A stretch of DNA of 40,742 nucleotides from DATGHS01 sp035307785. GTDB taxonomy: Bacteria; Planctomycetota; Planctomycetia; Gemmatales; Gemmataceae. The stretch spans positions 1-40,742 of the forward strand of contig DATGHS010000445.1 in NCBI GenBank assembly GCA_035307785.1, written 5' to 3'. The position numbers and the translations under genes are program-made. The notes below the pieces were generated by a model that had not been told where the DNA came from, ran no database searches, and saw only the letters and a program-made list of their open reading frames with translations. Each line of letters starts with the position of its first letter. The stretch's first letter is position 1. This document shows, in pieces, positions 8,007 to 16,999 of this stretch.

Positions 8007-8705
8007 TCAATCTACGGCCAGCCGATAGCCAACGCCCTGCTCAGTCAGCAGATACAGTGGCTGGGCCGGGTCGGCTTCAATCTTACGGCGCAGATTGGCC
8101 ATGAAGACGCGCAGGTAATGGGTTTCGTGGGCATGGTGCGGTCCCCACACTTCTTTGAGCAGGAAGCGATGCGTAAGGACCTTGCCCGCATGGCGAACCA
8201 GCGTGGTGAGCAGCTTGTATTCCAGCGGCGTGACGTGAATTTCTCGATCATTCACGAACACGCGCCGATTGGCGAGATCAACACGTAGGGCCTGGGATTC
8301 AAACGTCGTGCTTTCGCGCTCGCCTTCCACGCGGGCGGCATGACGCAGGGCCACGCGAATGCGTGCCAACAGCTCGCCGGTGCCGAAGGGCTTGGTCAAA
8401 TAATCGTCTGCACCCAGGTCGAAAGCCGCGATTTTCTGTTTTTCCTGATCGCGAGCGGAGAGGATTACGATGGGCGCTTTCAGCCATTCACGCAATTGTT
8501 GCAGAACCTCCTGGCCATCCATGTCCGGTAGGCCGAGGTCAAGGATAACAAGATCGGGAGGTTGCTGAGTCGCCAGCCGCAGTCCTTGCCGGCCCGTGTC
8601 GGCTTCGGCCAAGCGGTAGCCTTCGCCGGCCAGCGATGCGCGCAAAAAGCGACGGATCGGCGCTTCATCTTCCACCAGAAGAATAAGCGGGGCAGCGGTT
8701 GGCAT
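8007..8705 (-). CDS. kdpE: KdpE, OmpR-family response regulator
   Basis: A 232-residue two-component regulator. The receiver domain (about 5-120) has the acidic pair Glu12/Asp13, the phosphoacceptor Asp56 in DLVILDLGLPD and the conserved lysine in DDYLTKPFG. A winged-helix DNA-binding domain follows (about 130-232; VTPLEYKLLTTLVRHAGKV, then HYLRVFMANLRRKIE). The sequence from LTHRFLLKEVWG to VGYRL is typical of KdpE. The start MPTAAPL lies one base beyond the kdpD stop, so the pair is a tight two-gene unit. Phosphorylated KdpE activates kdpFABC transcription under potassium limitation; candidate sites are at 17027-17066. Confidence 0.93.
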   Translation of the reverse strand: MPTAAPLILLVEDEAPIRRFLRASLAGEGYRLAEADTGRQGLRLATQQPPDLVILDLGLPDMDGQEVLQQLREWLKAPIVILSARDQEKQKIAAFDLGADDYLTKPFGTGELLARIRVALRHAARVEGERESTTFESQALRVDLANRRVFVNDREIHVTPLEYKLLTTLVRHAGKVLTHRFLLKEVWGPHHAHETHYLRVFMANLRRKIEADPAQPLYLLTEQGVGYRLAVD

Positions 8706-8706
8706 A

Positions 8707-11430
8707 TCAAGCTCCGCCGGCCGCCGGGGCGGCATCCAATTTCACCGGCGGGGCGACCTCCACATACGGCAGAAGCAAGGTGAACTCGGCTCCTCCCTCG
8801 GGCCGGTTGCGCACGCGAATCTGTCCGCCGTGCGCTTGCATGATAGCCTTGCAGATGGAGAGTCCGAGCCCCGCGCCGCGCCGGCCGTCGGGCGCAATGG
8901 CCGGACCGCGAAAGAATTTCTCAAAGATGCGCAATTCGCTGCCGGTTGGAATTCCGGGGCCCGCATCGGCCACAGTGATCTCGATCTCTGCCCCGATTGG
9001 CCGCGCGCTGATCTCGATCTCGCTGCCCGGTGGCGTATAGCGTGCGGCATTTTCCAACAAGTTGAAGAACACTTGCTCCAGCAATTCGCTGTCGATGGAA
9101 AGCAGTGGAAACTCCGGCGGGATTTCGACGCGCACCGGATGATCCTTCAGATCGTGCCGCAACCGATTCAAGGCCGAGCCGACGATTTCTTCCAACACGT
9201 GCCATTGCTTGTTCAGCACTACCTTGCCGGATTCCAGGCGCGTCATGTCCAACAGCTTGTCCACCAAGCGCGTCAGTCGGCGCGATTCTTCGACGATGGT
9301 TTCTAAGAGTTCCCGTCGAGTTTCGGGCGTTTGCCCCGGTGATGCGTCCAGCAGGCTTGAACTCGCTCCCGCGATGACCGCCAGCGGCGTGCGCAAATCG
9401 TGCGAGACGGAACTTAACAGCGAATTGCGCAACTGTTCTGCCTGGACCTGGAGCTGCGCTTCATGGGCTTTCAAGATCGACAGGTCGCGCTCGATAGACA
9501 GGGCTATCAAACTCGCACAGGTTTGCAGCAGCCGCCGCTGCTCTGGGTCCATGAAGCGCTGCGGATCGCGCGGTTTGACGCCCACAGCGCCCAGAGTCTC
9601 TTGCGATCCAATTAGCGGTACAAACAATGCAGTAGCGCTGGGCAATGTGTCGGTTCCAGCCCCGGCCGGTTGGTCATGATCGGTGACCCATTGGGCCACC
9701 ACGCTATTCGTCGCCTGCGCGACGATGCTGGTCCAGTCGCCGAAGCGCAGCACGAGCCGGTCGTCTTGTTCGCGCAAGTAAACCACGGCCTCCGCGTCGA
9801 AGATCTCCTGAAGCTGCCGGCCAGCACTTTGGGCCAGAAACTCGGTGCCCGACAATTCGCCTAATTGTTTCGTGAGCCGGAAAAGCGCGGCTGTTCGTGC
9901 TTCGATCAATTGCGACGCTTTCAACTGCTCGCGAATGCGCACCGTCAGTACACTGATCAGCAGGCCGATGCCGAGCATCACGGCGAAGGTAAACAGGTAC
10001 TCCGCGTCGGAAACCGCAAAGCTGAAATACGGCTGCACAAAGAAGAAATCGAACACCAGGACGTTGGCAATGGCGCAAACTACGGCGGGCCAGCGGCCGA
10101 AGCGGTTGGCCACGACGACCACGCCAAGCAAAAATACCATCAGCAAGTTAGCTTCGGCCAATCTTAGGCGGTGAAACAGCGCGCCGACCAAGCCGCAGAT
10201 CACCACCACGCCGGCGGTCGCAGCGTATTGGCGCCAGACCACTGCCGGAGGCTGCGTTGGTACTGGCCGGCGCGGCCTCCCCTCTGCTTCGCCGCGGATT
10301 ACATACACATCGATTTCACCGCTCTTATCCAGCAACTGGTCCACCACATTGCCGAAGAAAAGCCGCTTCCAACGCGACAACGCCGTCTTGCCGACGACGA
10401 TCTTGGTGACATTGCGCTGCCGGGCGAAATCGAGCACGGTGTCCGCCACTTTTTCGCCAATCAGCATACGCGTCTCGGCCCCGAGTCGCTCGGCCAGGCG
10501 CAAGTGTTGCGAGATCTGCTCGCGCGTGGCGGACGGGTGGCCCACCGCCAGCGGCTGCTCCACGGCCACGGCGATCCATTCCGCTCCAAAGGCCGCCGCC
10601 ATTCGGCGGGCGGTGCGGATGAGTTTCATGCTCGTGGGGCTAGGCCCCACGCACACGAGCAGGCGTTCGTTCGTGGCCCAAGGCGCGGCGACCGCCTTGT
10701 CACGCCGGGCGGCATCCACGTCTTTTTGAAGCCGCTGGGCCGCCTGCCGCAGCGAGAGTTCGCGCAACGCCTGAAGGTTCGACTTCTGGAAGAAATTCTC
10801 GAGCGCCCGCTCCGCCTGCTGCCGTAAGTAAACCTTCCCCGCCTTGAGCCGATCGATCAATTCTTCCGGCGTGAGGTCGATAAGTTCAATCTCGTCGGCC
10901 TCTTCCAGCACGGCGTCGGGCACTGTTTCCCGAACCACCACGGTGGTAATCTGGGCAATCACGTCATTCAAGCTTTCCAGGTGCTGCACGTTGAGCGTCG
11001 CGTACACGTCGATGCCGGCATCGCGCAATTCCTGCACATCCTGCCAGCGCTTGGCATGGCGAAGCCCCTCGGCATTGGTGTGGGCCAATTCGTCGATGAG
11101 AATAAGGCGCGGCTTGCGCTTTAGAGCCGCGTCGAGATCGAATTCGCGCAACACGACGCCGCCATACGGCGCCATCTTCGGTGGCAACGCTTCCAGTCCG
11201 GCGAGAAGGGCTTCCGTCTCCGGCCGGCCGTGCGGTTCCACATAGCCGACCACTACGTCCACGCCCTCTTCCTTTTCGCGCCGAGCCGCTTCGAGCATGG
11301 CGTACGTCTTGCCGACGCCGGCCGCGTAGCCGAAGAAAATCTTTAACTTGCCGCGCCCGCTGCGCGACTCTTCCGCCTTCACGCGGGCCAGCAGCTCGTC
11401 GGGGTTCGGTCGGGTATCGGCTTGGCTCAT
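8707..11430 (-). CDS. kdpD: KdpD, potassium/osmotic sensor histidine kinase
   Basis: A 907-residue sensor kinase in the inner membrane. In order: an N-terminal KdpD domain with Walker A GYAAGVGKT and the DELAHTN block; a universal-stress-like domain (about 245-370); four closely spaced membrane helices (about 390-500); a GAF-like linker; and the HisKA/HATPase core with the phosphoacceptor in SVSHDLRTPLA (near residue 670), then NLLENAARY, DAGPGIP and GAGLGLSI. The ATG at 11430 is chosen because GGAGAGGA lies upstream; a second ATG eight codons earlier lacks a signal. The gene is set apart from kdpC by a small ORF and about 320 bases, so it may have its own promoter. Confidence 0.95.
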   Translation of the reverse strand: MSQADTRPNPDELLARVKAEESRSGRGKLKIFFGYAAGVGKTYAMLEAARREKEEGVDVVVGYVEPHGRPETEALLAGLEALPPKMAPYGGVVLREFDLDAALKRKPRLILIDELAHTNAEGLRHAKRWQDVQELRDAGIDVYATLNVQHLESLNDVIAQITTVVVRETVPDAVLEEADEIELIDLTPEELIDRLKAGKVYLRQQAERALENFFQKSNLQALRELSLRQAAQRLQKDVDAARRDKAVAAPWATNERLLVCVGPSPTSMKLIRTARRMAAAFGAEWIAVAVEQPLAVGHPSATREQISQHLRLAERLGAETRMLIGEKVADTVLDFARQRNVTKIVVGKTALSRWKRLFFGNVVDQLLDKSGEIDVYVIRGEAEGRPRRPVPTQPPAVVWRQYAATAGVVVICGLVGALFHRLRLAEANLLMVFLLGVVVVANRFGRWPAVVCAIANVLVFDFFFVQPYFSFAVSDAEYLFTFAVMLGIGLLISVLTVRIREQLKASQLIEARTAALFRLTKQLGELSGTEFLAQSAGRQLQEIFDAEAVVYLREQDDRLVLRFGDWTSIVAQATNSVVAQWVTDHDQPAGAGTDTLPSATALFVPLIGSQETLGAVGVKPRDPQRFMDPEQRRLLQTCASLIALSIERDLSILKAHEAQLQVQAEQLRNSLLSSVSHDLRTPLAVIAGASSSLLDASPGQTPETRRELLETIVEESRRLTRLVDKLLDMTRLESGKVVLNKQWHVLEEIVGSALNRLRHDLKDHPVRVEIPPEFPLLSIDSELLEQVFFNLLENAARYTPPGSEIEISARPIGAEIEITVADAGPGIPTGSELRIFEKFFRGPAIAPDGRRGAGLGLSICKAIMQAHGGQIRVRNRPEGGAEFTLLLPYVEVAPPVKLDAAPAAGGA

Positions 11431-11748
11431 CGTTGCGAGTCCTCTCCCCGACATTGTATGGTGGAACGCCCGGACTGTGATCGATATTCAAATAGGCGAG
11501 ATAGGATCGGCTAGCAATGATTGGTCAAAAATCTAATGTGCCTTCCGGCTTCTGACAAATGCCTCGTCCAGCCCGCCGCTTTGCGCAGCCACCAGGTTCG
11601 ATAGGAGGCCACAATGGAGCGAGGCAATGCTGGTTGAAGAAGAGGCGGAGGCAACCAGCTGTCTACTGGCGCCCCCGCCCGGCTTACCGGCTTGCGCCGA
11701 TTCACCTCTTTTCACGTGAATTGGCCGAGAGTTAATGATTCTGACGAG
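11431..11748. other. Gap upstream of kdpD
   Basis: No gene is supported here. On the minus strand a TACAAT hexamer at 11458-11453, shortly before the kdpD start, could be a -10 box, but I see no convincing -35 partner. A short inverted match (CTGGTTG with CAACCAG near 11630-11660) could form a weak hairpin. Confidence 0.3.
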
Positions 11749-12111
11749 CTAGGGGTTGGCAGCATCTTTTTGCGGACTTCGAGTCTTCTGTGAACTGCTG
11801 AATTGGGTGCCCAGACAACGCACGCGCAGCCACCGGCTGCCGTGGATGAGCTTGGATAATAGCCAAGCAGATCGAGATGGAAACGTCTCACGGAACCCGA
11901 CGAACAGATAGCGAAAATGTGCGCAAGCTTGAGCGTCTTTCCATTCCAGCCGGCTGGTCTGGAGTTCATAATCGGCCCAGCGGTGGCTGCCAAACGGACC
12001 TCGCGCTACATAGGAAATTCTTTGGCACCAATGCGGCACCCAATCCGAAGACCAAATGGATCCGTCCAACGGCCCGCCAACCAGCTCATTCACTAGACCA
12101 ATTTCATTCAT
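11749..12111 (-). CDS. Hypothetical small protein with GGPLDG motif inside the kdp cluster
   Basis: A possible 120-residue protein beginning MNEIGLVNELVGGPLDG. The GGPxDG start followed by a Trp/Tyr-rich stretch and a YLFVGF-like block resembles small uncharacterised proteins I have seen in planctomycetes and other bacteria, but I cannot name a family. It starts 22 bases after the kdpC stop, on the same strand, with no strong Shine-Dalgarno sequence. The C-terminal third is Arg/Ser-rich and less protein-like, so it could be a decaying or frameshifted gene. If expressed it would be part of the kdp message. Confidence 0.45.
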   Translation of the reverse strand: MNEIGLVNELVGGPLDGSIWSSDWVPHWCQRISYVARGPFGSHRWADYELQTSRLEWKDAQACAHFRYLFVGFRETFPSRSAWLLSKLIHGSRWLRVRCLGTQFSSSQKTRSPQKDAANP

Positions 12112-12133
12112 GGTTGCAGTCCGAGTTGGCCAA

Positions 12134-12718
12134 CTATTTCTTGCTTGGTGCCGCATTATCGAGCGCGAGATTCAGTTTCAAAACATTGACCCGTGGCTCG
12201 CCAAGCAGGAAGAACGTGCGCCCTTCGGTGTTGGCTGCAACAAGATCACGCACCTGCTGTTCCCCCATGCTGCGAGCTTTGGCAACGCGCGCCACCTGGT
12301 ACTCTGCCGCGGCCGGGCTGATGTGCGGATCAAGCCCGCTGCCCGAGGCGGTGACCAGATCAACCGGCACCGGTTTGCCGGCTTGGTCTGGATGCGCCTT
12401 GCGCAGCGCTTCCACGCGGTCGGTCACCGCTTTGATCTGATCGGGATTCGTCGGCCCGAGATTGGAGCCGGAGGAAGAGGCCGAATTGTAGGCCGGCGTG
12501 GTCGCCGACGGCCGGCCCCAGAAATACTTATCGTCGGTAAATTCTTGGCCGATCAATTCGGAGCCGACAACCTTGCGGTCCTTTTCAATCATGCTTCCGT
12601 TGGCCTGATGCCGGAAAGCGACCTGCGCGATGGCCGTGACAATGGCCGGGTAGACGATGCCGGTCAACAGCGTCAGCAGGATGAATATCACGATGGCGGG
12701 TCGAAGTTGTTTCAACAT
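12134..12718 (-). CDS. kdpC: KdpC, potassium-transporting ATPase subunit C
   Basis: A 194-residue subunit with one N-terminal membrane helix (AIVIFILLTLLTGIVYP) and a periplasmic domain carrying the family blocks GSELIGQ, YFWGRPSAT, GSNLGPTNP, LVTASGSGLDPHISP and VLKLNLAL. KdpC is the accessory subunit of the KdpFABC pump, thought to help potassium delivery or stabilise the complex. The MLKQLRP start is preferred over the codon four positions earlier because KdpC proteins start this way. The gap to kdpB is 48 bases and holds a short palindrome. Confidence 0.93.
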   Translation of the reverse strand: MLKQLRPAIVIFILLTLLTGIVYPAIVTAIAQVAFRHQANGSMIEKDRKVVGSELIGQEFTDDKYFWGRPSATTPAYNSASSSGSNLGPTNPDQIKAVTDRVEALRKAHPDQAGKPVPVDLVTASGSGLDPHISPAAAEYQVARVAKARSMGEQQVRDLVAANTEGRTFFLLGEPRVNVLKLNLALDNAAPSKK

Positions 12719-12732
12719 GAGAATCCCCAATC

Positions 12733-12754
12733 CCCACGGACTACCGCCCGTGGG
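12733..12754. repeat. Short palindrome between kdpB and kdpC
   Basis: On the minus strand it reads CCCACGGGC, GGTA, GTCCGTGGG: a nine-pair stem with one mismatch and a four-base loop. It belongs to the same family as 14905-14926 and 21159-21180 and lies inside an operon gap. It may influence message stability or processing. Confidence 0.65.
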
Positions 12755-12766
12755 CTTTCTCGATGA

Positions 12767-14884
12767 TCACGTCAAATGTAAAGCAACCAGCAACATGTCA
12801 ATGAGCTTGATGAAGATAAAGGGCACAATTAACCCGCCGACGCCGTAGATCAGCAGGTTGTCGCGCAGCAAGCGGGCCGCGCCGACGGGTCGATATTTGA
12901 CGCCGCGTAAGGCGAGCGGGATCAGTGCAATGATCACCAACGCATTGAAGATCACCGCCGAAAGAATCGCGCTCGACGGCGTCGCCAGGCGCATGACATT
13001 GAGCTTGTCCAGCACCGGGTAGGTGCTGGCAAAGGCGGCCGGGATGATGGCGAAGTATTTCGACACGTCGTTCGCAAGGCTGAAGGTCGTCAGGGACCCG
13101 CGCGTAATGAGCAATTGTTTGCCGATTTCGACGACTTCGATAAGCTTCGTGGGGTTGGAATCGAGATCGACCATATTGCCGGCTTCCTTGGCGGCCTGGG
13201 TGCCGGAGTTCATGGCCACCGCCACGTCGGCCTGGGCCAGGGCTGGCGCGTCGTTGGTGCCGTCACCGGTCATGGCCACGAGCCGGCCGCCCGACTGGTA
13301 TTCCCGGATCATTTTGAGCTTCGCTTCCGGCGTGGCCTGGGCGAGAAAGTCATCGACCCCGGCCTCCGCTGCAATGGCCGCCGCCGTCAACGGATTATCG
13401 CCGGTGATCATCACCGTCTTGATGCCCATTTGCCGCAATTCGGCGAAGCGCTCTTTGATGCCGCCCTTCACGATGTCTTTCAGGTAGATGGTGCCCAGAA
13501 CGCGCCCGTTCTCCGCCACCACCAACGGCGTGCCGCCGCGTTTGGCAATGTCTTCCACCTGACGCTGCACTTCCGGGGGCAACCGGCCGCCCTGTTCCTT
13601 CACAAAGTTTGCAATGGCATCGGTGGCGCCTTTACGGACCAAGCGGCCGTTGAGGTTCACGCCGCTGAGCCGGGTTTGCGCCGAAAACGGGATAAACGTG
13701 GCGCCAATCTCGTGAATATTGCGACTGCGCAGGCCGTACTTCTCTTTGGCCAGCACCACGATGCTGCGCCCTTCCGGAGTCTCGTCGGCCAGCGATGCCA
13801 GTTGCGCGGCATCGGCAAGGTCGCCCGGTTGCACGCCAGGCCCTGGAATCAACTCCACGGCTTGCCGATTGCCCAGTGTGATGGTTCCAGTCTTATCCAG
13901 TAACAAAACATCCACATCGCCGGCCGCTTCCACCGCCCGGCCCGACATGGCGATGACGTTGGCCTGAATCATGCGGTCCATGCCCGCAATGCCGATGGCG
14001 GAAAGGAGGCCGCCGATGGTCGTGGGGATTAGACACACGAGCAGTGCGACAAGCACCGTCATCGTTACTGGTAGGGCGTGCGCGGCAGGCTCGACTTTGC
14101 GCACCTCGTCCACGCTGAAGCGCGAAAACGGCAACAGCGTCGCACAGACGATCAGGAAGATGATCGTCATGGCCGCGAGGAGAATGTCGAGCGCGATTTC
14201 GTTGGGCGTCTTTTGCCGTTTGGCGCCTTCCACCAGGCCGATCATACGGTCAAGGAAGGTCTCGCCGGGATTGGCGGTAACGCGGACAATGAGCCAATCG
14301 GAAAGCACGCGGGTGCCTCCCGTGACGCTCGACCGGTCGCCGCCGCTTTCGCGAATCACGGGCGCGCTTTCGCCGGTGATGGCGCTTTCATCCACGGAGG
14401 CCACCCCCTCGATCACTTCACCGTCGGCCGGGATCATGTTGCCCGCTTCGACCAGCACCACATCGCCTTTGCGAAGTTGCGATGCATTCACTTGGGTTTG
14501 AGCCGCATCGCGTTTCGGCGCTTCGAGCTTCGCTGCCATAACATCGCGCCGGGCCGCGCGCAGCGAATCTGCCTGCGCCTTACCGCGCCCTTCTGCCATG
14601 GCCTCGGCAAAGTTCGCGAACAGCACCGTGAACCAGAGCCAGGCCGAGATGACGAGAATGAACAGCCAGGAATGGATCGCGAAGCTGAATAGCGGCACGG
14701 ACTCCGGGCGCATAATGAAGGCGTGGATGCCCAGGATCGTCGTGAGGATGCTGCCGACAAACACGGTGAACATCACCGGGTTGCGCAACTGGTGCCGGGG
14801 ATTGAGCTTCTTGAACGCATCGACGCACGCCCGCTTAACAATGGACGGGTCGAACAGCGGTCGGGCTTTGGCGGGAGCGACCAT
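12767..14884 (-). CDS. kdpB: KdpB, P-type ATPase catalytic subunit
   Basis: A 705-residue P-type ATPase that couples ATP hydrolysis to potassium import through KdpA. Motifs seen: TGES actuator loop (170-173), PTTIGG in the membrane, phosphorylation site DKTGTIT (Asp330), MITGDNPLTA and MTGDGTNDAPALAQAD hinge motifs, and six or seven membrane helices. The start at 14884 has AAGGA upstream and gives the normal family N-terminus (LFDPSIVKRACVDAFKKLNP); the frame is open a further 85 codons upstream into the kdpA end, which is not real coding sequence. The gap to kdpA is 50 bases and contains a perfect palindrome. Confidence 0.95.
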   Translation of the reverse strand: MVAPAKARPLFDPSIVKRACVDAFKKLNPRHQLRNPVMFTVFVGSILTTILGIHAFIMRPESVPLFSFAIHSWLFILVISAWLWFTVLFANFAEAMAEGRGKAQADSLRAARRDVMAAKLEAPKRDAAQTQVNASQLRKGDVVLVEAGNMIPADGEVIEGVASVDESAITGESAPVIRESGGDRSSVTGGTRVLSDWLIVRVTANPGETFLDRMIGLVEGAKRQKTPNEIALDILLAAMTIIFLIVCATLLPFSRFSVDEVRKVEPAAHALPVTMTVLVALLVCLIPTTIGGLLSAIGIAGMDRMIQANVIAMSGRAVEAAGDVDVLLLDKTGTITLGNRQAVELIPGPGVQPGDLADAAQLASLADETPEGRSIVVLAKEKYGLRSRNIHEIGATFIPFSAQTRLSGVNLNGRLVRKGATDAIANFVKEQGGRLPPEVQRQVEDIAKRGGTPLVVAENGRVLGTIYLKDIVKGGIKERFAELRQMGIKTVMITGDNPLTAAAIAAEAGVDDFLAQATPEAKLKMIREYQSGGRLVAMTGDGTNDAPALAQADVAVAMNSGTQAAKEAGNMVDLDSNPTKLIEVVEIGKQLLITRGSLTTFSLANDVSKYFAIIPAAFASTYPVLDKLNVMRLATPSSAILSAVIFNALVIIALIPLALRGVKYRPVGAARLLRDNLLIYGVGGLIVPFIFIKLIDMLLVALHLT

Positions 14885-14904
14885 GGGAATATCCTTTTCG
14901 AAGC

Positions 14905-14926
14905 CCCACGGACTTCCGTCCGTGGG
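14905..14926. repeat. Short perfect palindrome between kdpA and kdpB
   Basis: On the minus strand it reads CCCACGGAC, GGAA, GTCCGTGGG: a nine-pair perfect stem closing a GGAA loop, which in RNA is a GNRA-type tetraloop. It sits between the kdpA stop and the kdpB ribosome binding site. Same family as 12733-12754 and 21159-21180. Confidence 0.7.
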
Positions 14927-14934
14927 CTTGCGAT

Positions 14935-16779
14935 TTAGCGCGTCATCATTTGCAAATGTTCCACCACCGGCCCTAGCGCCAGTGCCGGCACGAAGGTTAA
15001 CGCGCCGACCAGTAAGACGGAGCCAACAACCATGACGACGAACAGGGCCCCGTGCGTGGGCAATGTTCCGGCCCCCGGCGGCGTGTATTTCTTGCGCGCC
15101 AGCGCGCCGGCAATGGCAAGAACGGGGACTTTGAGCCAAAAGCGAGCGATGAGCATCGCGATGGCCAGGGTCACGTTGTAAAACGGGTTGTTCGCATTCA
15201 ACCCGCCGAAGGCACTGCCGTTGTTGTTGCCAGCGGAGCTATATGCATACAGCACTTCCGAAAAGCCATGAGCGCCGGGATTGCTGAGCGTGGGTTTTTC
15301 TTCCTTGCTATCGGGGTCGGTGTATTTCAGGCCGGCGCCATTGACGGCAATGGCCGTGCCGATGAGCACGACCAGCGGCGGAATGAGGATCACCAGGGCC
15401 GCCATCTTCATTTCGAAGGCTTCGATCTTCTTGCCGAGGTATTCCGGCGTGCGGCCGATCATCAGACCGGCAATGAATACGGCGACCAGCGCGAACATGA
15501 GCATGCCGTATAAACCACTGCCCACGCCTCCGAAAATCACTTCGCCAAGCTGAATCAACCACATCGGCACCAGACCGCCGAGCGGCGTATATGAATCGTG
15601 CATCGAGTTCACGCTACCGTTGGACGCACAGGTGGTGGCCGAAGCCCAGAGGCCTGAGTTCGTGATGCCGTAGCGAACTTCTTTGCCCTCCATGTTGCCG
15701 CCGGATTGCATGGCACTGGCTTGCTGATCCACGCCGGCATCGCTGAGTGCGGGAACGCCGCTCTGTTCGGCGTAGACGCAGCCAATGGTCAATGGAACAG
15801 CAACAACCATCATGGCCGTGAGAATCACCCAGCCTTGCCTTCGATCACCCACCATCTCGCCAAAGGTCCAGCACAATGCGGCTGCGATGATGAGGATCGA
15901 AAACACTTCGAGGAAGTTACTCAGCGGCGTCGGGTTCTCATACGGGTGAGCCGAGTTCACACCAAAAAAACCACCCCCGTTGGTGCCCAGTTGCTTGATC
16001 GCTATCTGCGACGCGGCCGGTCCCATCGGCAGGGTTTGCTCGGTGTTCGTCTTTTTTTCGGTAACCGGTTTGCCATCCTTGTCGAGCACCGGCTTGCCGT
16101 CCGCATCTTTCTTGGGCTCTTCAATCTCTTGTGCCTGTACCAGTGTCGCCGTGGCGTACGGCCGGAAGTTTTGAATCACGCCTTGCGAAACCAACAGCAC
16201 GGCCACGATGACCGACAGCGGCAACAAAATGTAAACCGTGGAGCGCGTGACATCGACCCAGAAGTTGCCGATGGTGTTGGCCTGCCGCCGAACGATACCG
16301 CGTATGAGCGCCACGAGAATCGCCATGCCGGTGGCGGCAGAGAGGAAGTTCTGCACCGCGAGACCGAGCATTTGCGAGCCATATTTGAGTGTGTTTTCGC
16401 CGCTGTATGCCTGCCAGTTCGTGTTGGTGATAAAACTAACCGCCGTATTGAACGCGAGGTCGGCCGTCATGGGCGTGGACAGGTACTTTTCATCTGGTCC
16501 ATCCGGCAAAAGGTGCTGGGCGCGCAGAAGCAGATACAGGAAGACGTAGCCAGCCAGCTTGAATAGCAACATAGCTACGGTGTAAACCTTCCAGTTCATC
16601 TCCTGCTTCGGGTCAACGCCGCCAACGCGGTAGATGAGCCGTTCGAGCCAGCCCAGGGCGCCATCGAGCCCGCACGGCTGGTTCTGATAGACGCGGGCCA
16701 TATACCAGCCGAGTGGCCGGACTAGTGCCAGCAGCACGCCGAAGTAGATAGCAAGTTGGAGCCAACCGTTGGCAGTCAT
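14935..16779 (-). CDS. kdpA: KdpA, potassium-binding channel-like subunit
   Basis: A 614-residue inner-membrane protein with about ten helices in four repeats. All four filter regions are recognisable: NTNWQAYSGENT, GTNGGGFFGVNSAHPYENP, the block around NSMHDSYTPLGG, and GNNNGSAFGGLNANNP. The ATG at 16779 is favoured by GGAG eight bases upstream; a GTG three codons earlier has none. This ATG overlaps the kdpF stop as ATGA. One periplasmic loop carries a Lys/Asp-rich insert with an internal duplication (DGKPVLDKDGKPV), not something I recall in the E. coli protein. Confidence 0.95.
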   Translation of the reverse strand: MTANGWLQLAIYFGVLLALVRPLGWYMARVYQNQPCGLDGALGWLERLIYRVGGVDPKQEMNWKVYTVAMLLFKLAGYVFLYLLLRAQHLLPDGPDEKYLSTPMTADLAFNTAVSFITNTNWQAYSGENTLKYGSQMLGLAVQNFLSAATGMAILVALIRGIVRRQANTIGNFWVDVTRSTVYILLPLSVIVAVLLVSQGVIQNFRPYATATLVQAQEIEEPKKDADGKPVLDKDGKPVTEKKTNTEQTLPMGPAASQIAIKQLGTNGGGFFGVNSAHPYENPTPLSNFLEVFSILIIAAALCWTFGEMVGDRRQGWVILTAMMVVAVPLTIGCVYAEQSGVPALSDAGVDQQASAMQSGGNMEGKEVRYGITNSGLWASATTCASNGSVNSMHDSYTPLGGLVPMWLIQLGEVIFGGVGSGLYGMLMFALVAVFIAGLMIGRTPEYLGKKIEAFEMKMAALVILIPPLVVLIGTAIAVNGAGLKYTDPDSKEEKPTLSNPGAHGFSEVLYAYSSAGNNNGSAFGGLNANNPFYNVTLAIAMLIARFWLKVPVLAIAGALARKKYTPPGAGTLPTHGALFVVMVVGSVLLVGALTFVPALALGPVVEHLQMMTR

Positions 16780-16868
16780 GAGAACCACTCCGGCTTGAGC
16801 AAAGCTACGGTCAAATACGCCAGCAGCGCGGCTGCAGTGAGCGCGCCCAGGACTTCCATGGCATTCAT
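16776..16868 (-). CDS. kdpF: KdpF, small potassium-transporting ATPase subunit
   Basis: A 30-residue single-helix membrane peptide starting MNAMEVLGALTAAALLAYL and ending in LLKPEWFS. The ending matches the KdpF pattern (two or three Leu, basic residue, Pro-Glu). KdpF stabilises the KdpABC complex in the membrane. Its ATG overlaps the preceding small gene by ATGA and its TGA overlaps kdpA by ATGA. A good ribosome site (GGAGG) lies seven bases upstream, inside the previous gene. Confidence 0.88.
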   Translation of the reverse strand: MNAMEVLGALTAAALLAYLTVALLKPEWFS

Positions 16869-16963
16869 GCGCGTCCCTCCAGCAGCCGATCGCACAGGAT
16901 CAGCAGGCCGACCGTGAGAATCGAAAACACGACCGAGAGCGCAAGGATAACGAAGTCGGACAT
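16865..16963 (-). CDS. Small membrane protein at the head of the kdp operon
   Basis: A 32-residue peptide starting MSDFVILALSVVFSILTVGL, a single membrane helix followed by CDRLLEGRA. It is the first gene of the kdp block and is coupled to kdpF by an ATGA overlap. Similar tiny proteins with a C-terminal CDRL element occur ahead of kdpFA in other bacteria, as I recall, but I know of no functional study. The tight coupling suggests a subunit or assembly factor of the pump. The frame is open 30 codons upstream, without a start signal. Confidence 0.7.
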   Translation of the reverse strand: MSDFVILALSVVFSILTVGLLILCDRLLEGRA

Positions 16964-16999
16964 GCTTTCTTTTTCCTTTCGTGCAATTGGGTTGTGGGC

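Noticed and set aside
14885..15139. 85-codon N-terminal extension of kdpB
   Set aside because: It overlaps the end of kdpA, has no resemblance to KdpB, and AAGGA plus the family N-terminus support the start at 14884.
15706..16566. 286-residue plus-strand frame inside kdpA
   Set aside because: Antisense to a clear kdpA with all filter motifs; rich in His/Arg as typical of shadows.
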